NCBI RefSeq assembly: GCF_051014685.1
Contig: NW_027478523.1
Coordinates: 1,054,001 to 1,118,000, forward strand
Source of the DNA: Ptiloglossa arizonensis
Taxonomy: Eukaryota; Arthropoda; Insecta; Hymenoptera; Colletidae
Reading direction: 5' to 3'
DNA length: 64,000 nucleotides
Below the pieces are notes generated by a model. It was not told where the DNA came from and searched no databases. It worked only from the letters and a program-made list of their open reading frames with translations. Numbering within the stretch: the first letter of the stretch is position 1; every line of letters starts with the position of its first letter. Shown here piece after piece: positions 62,701 to 64,000 of the stretch. The position numbers and the translations under genes are program-made.

Positions 62701-64000
62701 TGCTCGAAACGAATAACTAGAACGGCCTAGGGGAAAAGTGCGCAAACCGTTGTAATCGGGCGAGTTTCTACTTTCAGATGCAACAGAAATTATGCGGATT
62801 GATCAATCCGTTCGCAAGATATGGCAGTTTGCAGACAAGAAACGCTTGAGAAACTCAAAATTTTCGCAGTTCTGATGCTCGAAACGAATAATTAGAACGG
62901 CCTAGGGGAAAAGTGCGCATACCGTTGTAATCGGGCGAGTTTCTACTTTCAGATGCAACAGAAATTTTGCGGATTGGTCAATCCGTTTGCGAGATGTGGC
63001 AGTTTGGAGGTAAGAAACGCTTGAGAAACTCAAAATTTTCGCAGTTCTGATGCTCGAAACGAGTAACTAGTACGGCCTAGGGCAAAGTACGCATACCGTT
63101 GTAATCGGGCGAGTTTCTACTTTCAGATGCAACAGAAATTTTGCGGATTGGTCAATCCGTTCGCGAGATATGGCAGTTTGGAGGTAAGAAACGCTTGAGA
63201 AACTCAAAATTTTCGCAGTTCTGATGCTCGAAACGAGTAACTAGGCGGCCTAGGGGAAAATTACACATACCGTTGTAATCGGGCGAGTTTCTACTTTCAG
63301 ATGCAACAGAAATTTTGCGGATCGGTCAATCCGTTCGCGAGATATGGCAGTTTGGAGGTAAGAAACGCTTGAGAAACTCAAAATTTTCTCAGTTCTGATG
63401 CTCGAAACGAGTAACTAGTACGGCCTAGGGGAAAGTACGCATACCGTTGTAATCGGGCGAGTTTCTACTTTCAGATGCAACAGAAATTTTGCGGATTGGT
63501 CAATCCGTTCGCGAGATATGGCAGTTTGGAGGTAAGAAACGTTTGAGAAACTCAAAATTTTCGCAGTTCTGATGCTCGAAACGAGTAACTTGAACGGCCT
63601 AGGGGAAAACTACACCTACCGTTGTAATCGAGCGAGTTTCTACTTTCAGATGCAACAGAAATTTTGCGGATTGGTCAATCCGTTTGCGAGATGTGGCAGT
63701 TTGGAGGTAAGAAACGCTTGAGAAACTCAAAATTTTCGCAGTTCTGATGCTCGAAATGAATAACTGGAACGGCCTAGGGGAAAACTACACATACCGTTGT
63801 AATCGGGCAAGTTTCTACTTTCAGATGCAACAGAAATTTGCGGTTTGGTCGATCCGTTCGCGAGATATGGCAGTTTGGAAGTAAGAAACGCTTGAGAAAC
63901 TCAAAATTTTCGCAGTTCTGATGCTCGAAACGAGTAACTAGTACGGCCTAGGGGAAAGTACGCATACCGTTGTAATCGGGCGAGTTTCTCCTTTCAGATG
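56700..64000. repeat. 21-monomer HOR (3,669 bp), two copies, second cut short
   Basis: About 56,932-60,600 is unit 1 and 60,601 to about 63,755 is unit 2, after which the order changes. CGGGCGGGTTTCTACTCTC is at 56,991 and 60,660. Other shared variants: CGGCCGAG, CGCTAGATATGG, GTACCCATACC, GGCAGTTCCGAGATAAG, CGCTTTAGAAAC, GCCGTTCTG, TAACTTGAACGG, CTAGGCGGCC. 3,669 is 21 x 175 minus 6, fitting about six 174-bp monomers per unit. Within unit 1 a shorter repeat of about 6-7 monomers is visible (GCTCGAAATG 57,811 and 58,858). The last monomers (63,830-64,000) carry a 1-bp loss (GAAATTTGCGG) and GGTCGATCC. Confidence 0.75.

Larger units (their letters stand above)
1..64000. repeat. Satellite DNA array, 175-bp monomer, about 366 copies
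   Basis: Any anchor word returns at a spacing of 175 bp, for example TTTTGCGG at 175 and 350, from the first to the last line, with no unique DNA between copies. All copies read in the same direction. The consensus is 43 G plus 33 C in 175 bp (43% GC) with 12 CpG. Variation is mostly single-base substitution at a limited set of diagnostic positions, plus one recurrent 1-bp shortening near CCTAGG that gives 174-bp monomers. Variant monomers come in fixed orders that repeat, so the array is organised in higher-order repeats. Monomer length near one nucleosome repeat, array size and HOR structure are typical of eukaryotic centromeric or pericentromeric satellites. That role is inferred: the sequence shows only the repeat. 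Both window edges lie inside the array, so its true size is unknown. Confidence 0.97.

Noticed and set aside
1..64000. CRISPR array
   Set aside because: Repeats are contiguous 175-bp units with no unique spacers, and the array is far too long and uniform.
1..64000. Transposon or retroelement origin within the window
   Set aside because: No terminal repeats, target-site duplications or transposase/reverse-transcriptase frames are visible. The monomer may derive from one, but the sequence does not show it.

Overview
The whole 64-kb window is one uninterrupted satellite-DNA array. A monomer of 175 bp (174 bp in a recurring subset) repeats head to tail, always in the same orientation, about 366 times. 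I found no gene, no RNA gene, no transposon, no CRISPR array and no unique sequence. Every open reading frame longer than about 60 codons lies inside the repeat and recurs at whole multiples of about 175 bp, so I read all of them as by-products of the repeat. A nucleosome-sized, higher-order-organised array of this length points to a eukaryotic centromere or pericentromere. I do not recognise the satellite family and cannot say whether the source is plant, animal or other.

Monomer anatomy, in order along the + strand: a 16-bp dyad (CGGATTG-GT-CAATCCG); a TTCG(N4)A(N2)TGGC motif; a splice-donor-like GAG/GTAAGA; a TTGAG-AAA-CTCAA hairpin; AAAATTTT; an AvrII-type CCTAGG; an ACCG(N4)A(N2)CGGG motif resembling the CENP-B box; and a pyrimidine-rich TTTCTACTTTCAG that looks like a splice acceptor. 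The consensus is 43% GC by my count and carries 12 CpG, which is not depleted.

Layout. 1-9,030: family A, a 3.3-5.25 kb higher-order repeat (HOR) with an inner 8-monomer tandem duplication. 9,031-19,490: family B, 21-24-monomer HORs. 19,490-26,390: family D, short 3-6-monomer units plus a 2,276-bp tandem duplication whose junction lies in an indel-rich, possibly misassembled patch. 26,390-45,390: family B again, units of 23, 23, 22 and 20 monomers. 45,390-52,850: a mosaic of B and D with 700-bp and 2,624-bp duplications. 52,850-56,700: family A-like monomers return with a second 8-monomer duplication. 56,700-64,000: a 21-monomer (3,669 bp) HOR, cut by the window end.

Nothing here works together as an operon or pathway. 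The plausible role is structural or chromatin-level (kinetochore or heterochromatin), with repeated unequal exchange creating the HOR mosaic. The points most worth checking are two CENP-B-box-like motifs per monomer, one reaching 8 of 9 core bases in an HOR-restricted subset; a dyad that is a perfect palindrome in one variant class; a phased exon-like unit of 57 nt (19 open codons) with splice-like borders in many monomers; and the suspicious duplication junction near 22.9 kb. Alignments and period counts were done by eye, so block borders are approximate (tens of bases) unless given as single positions.
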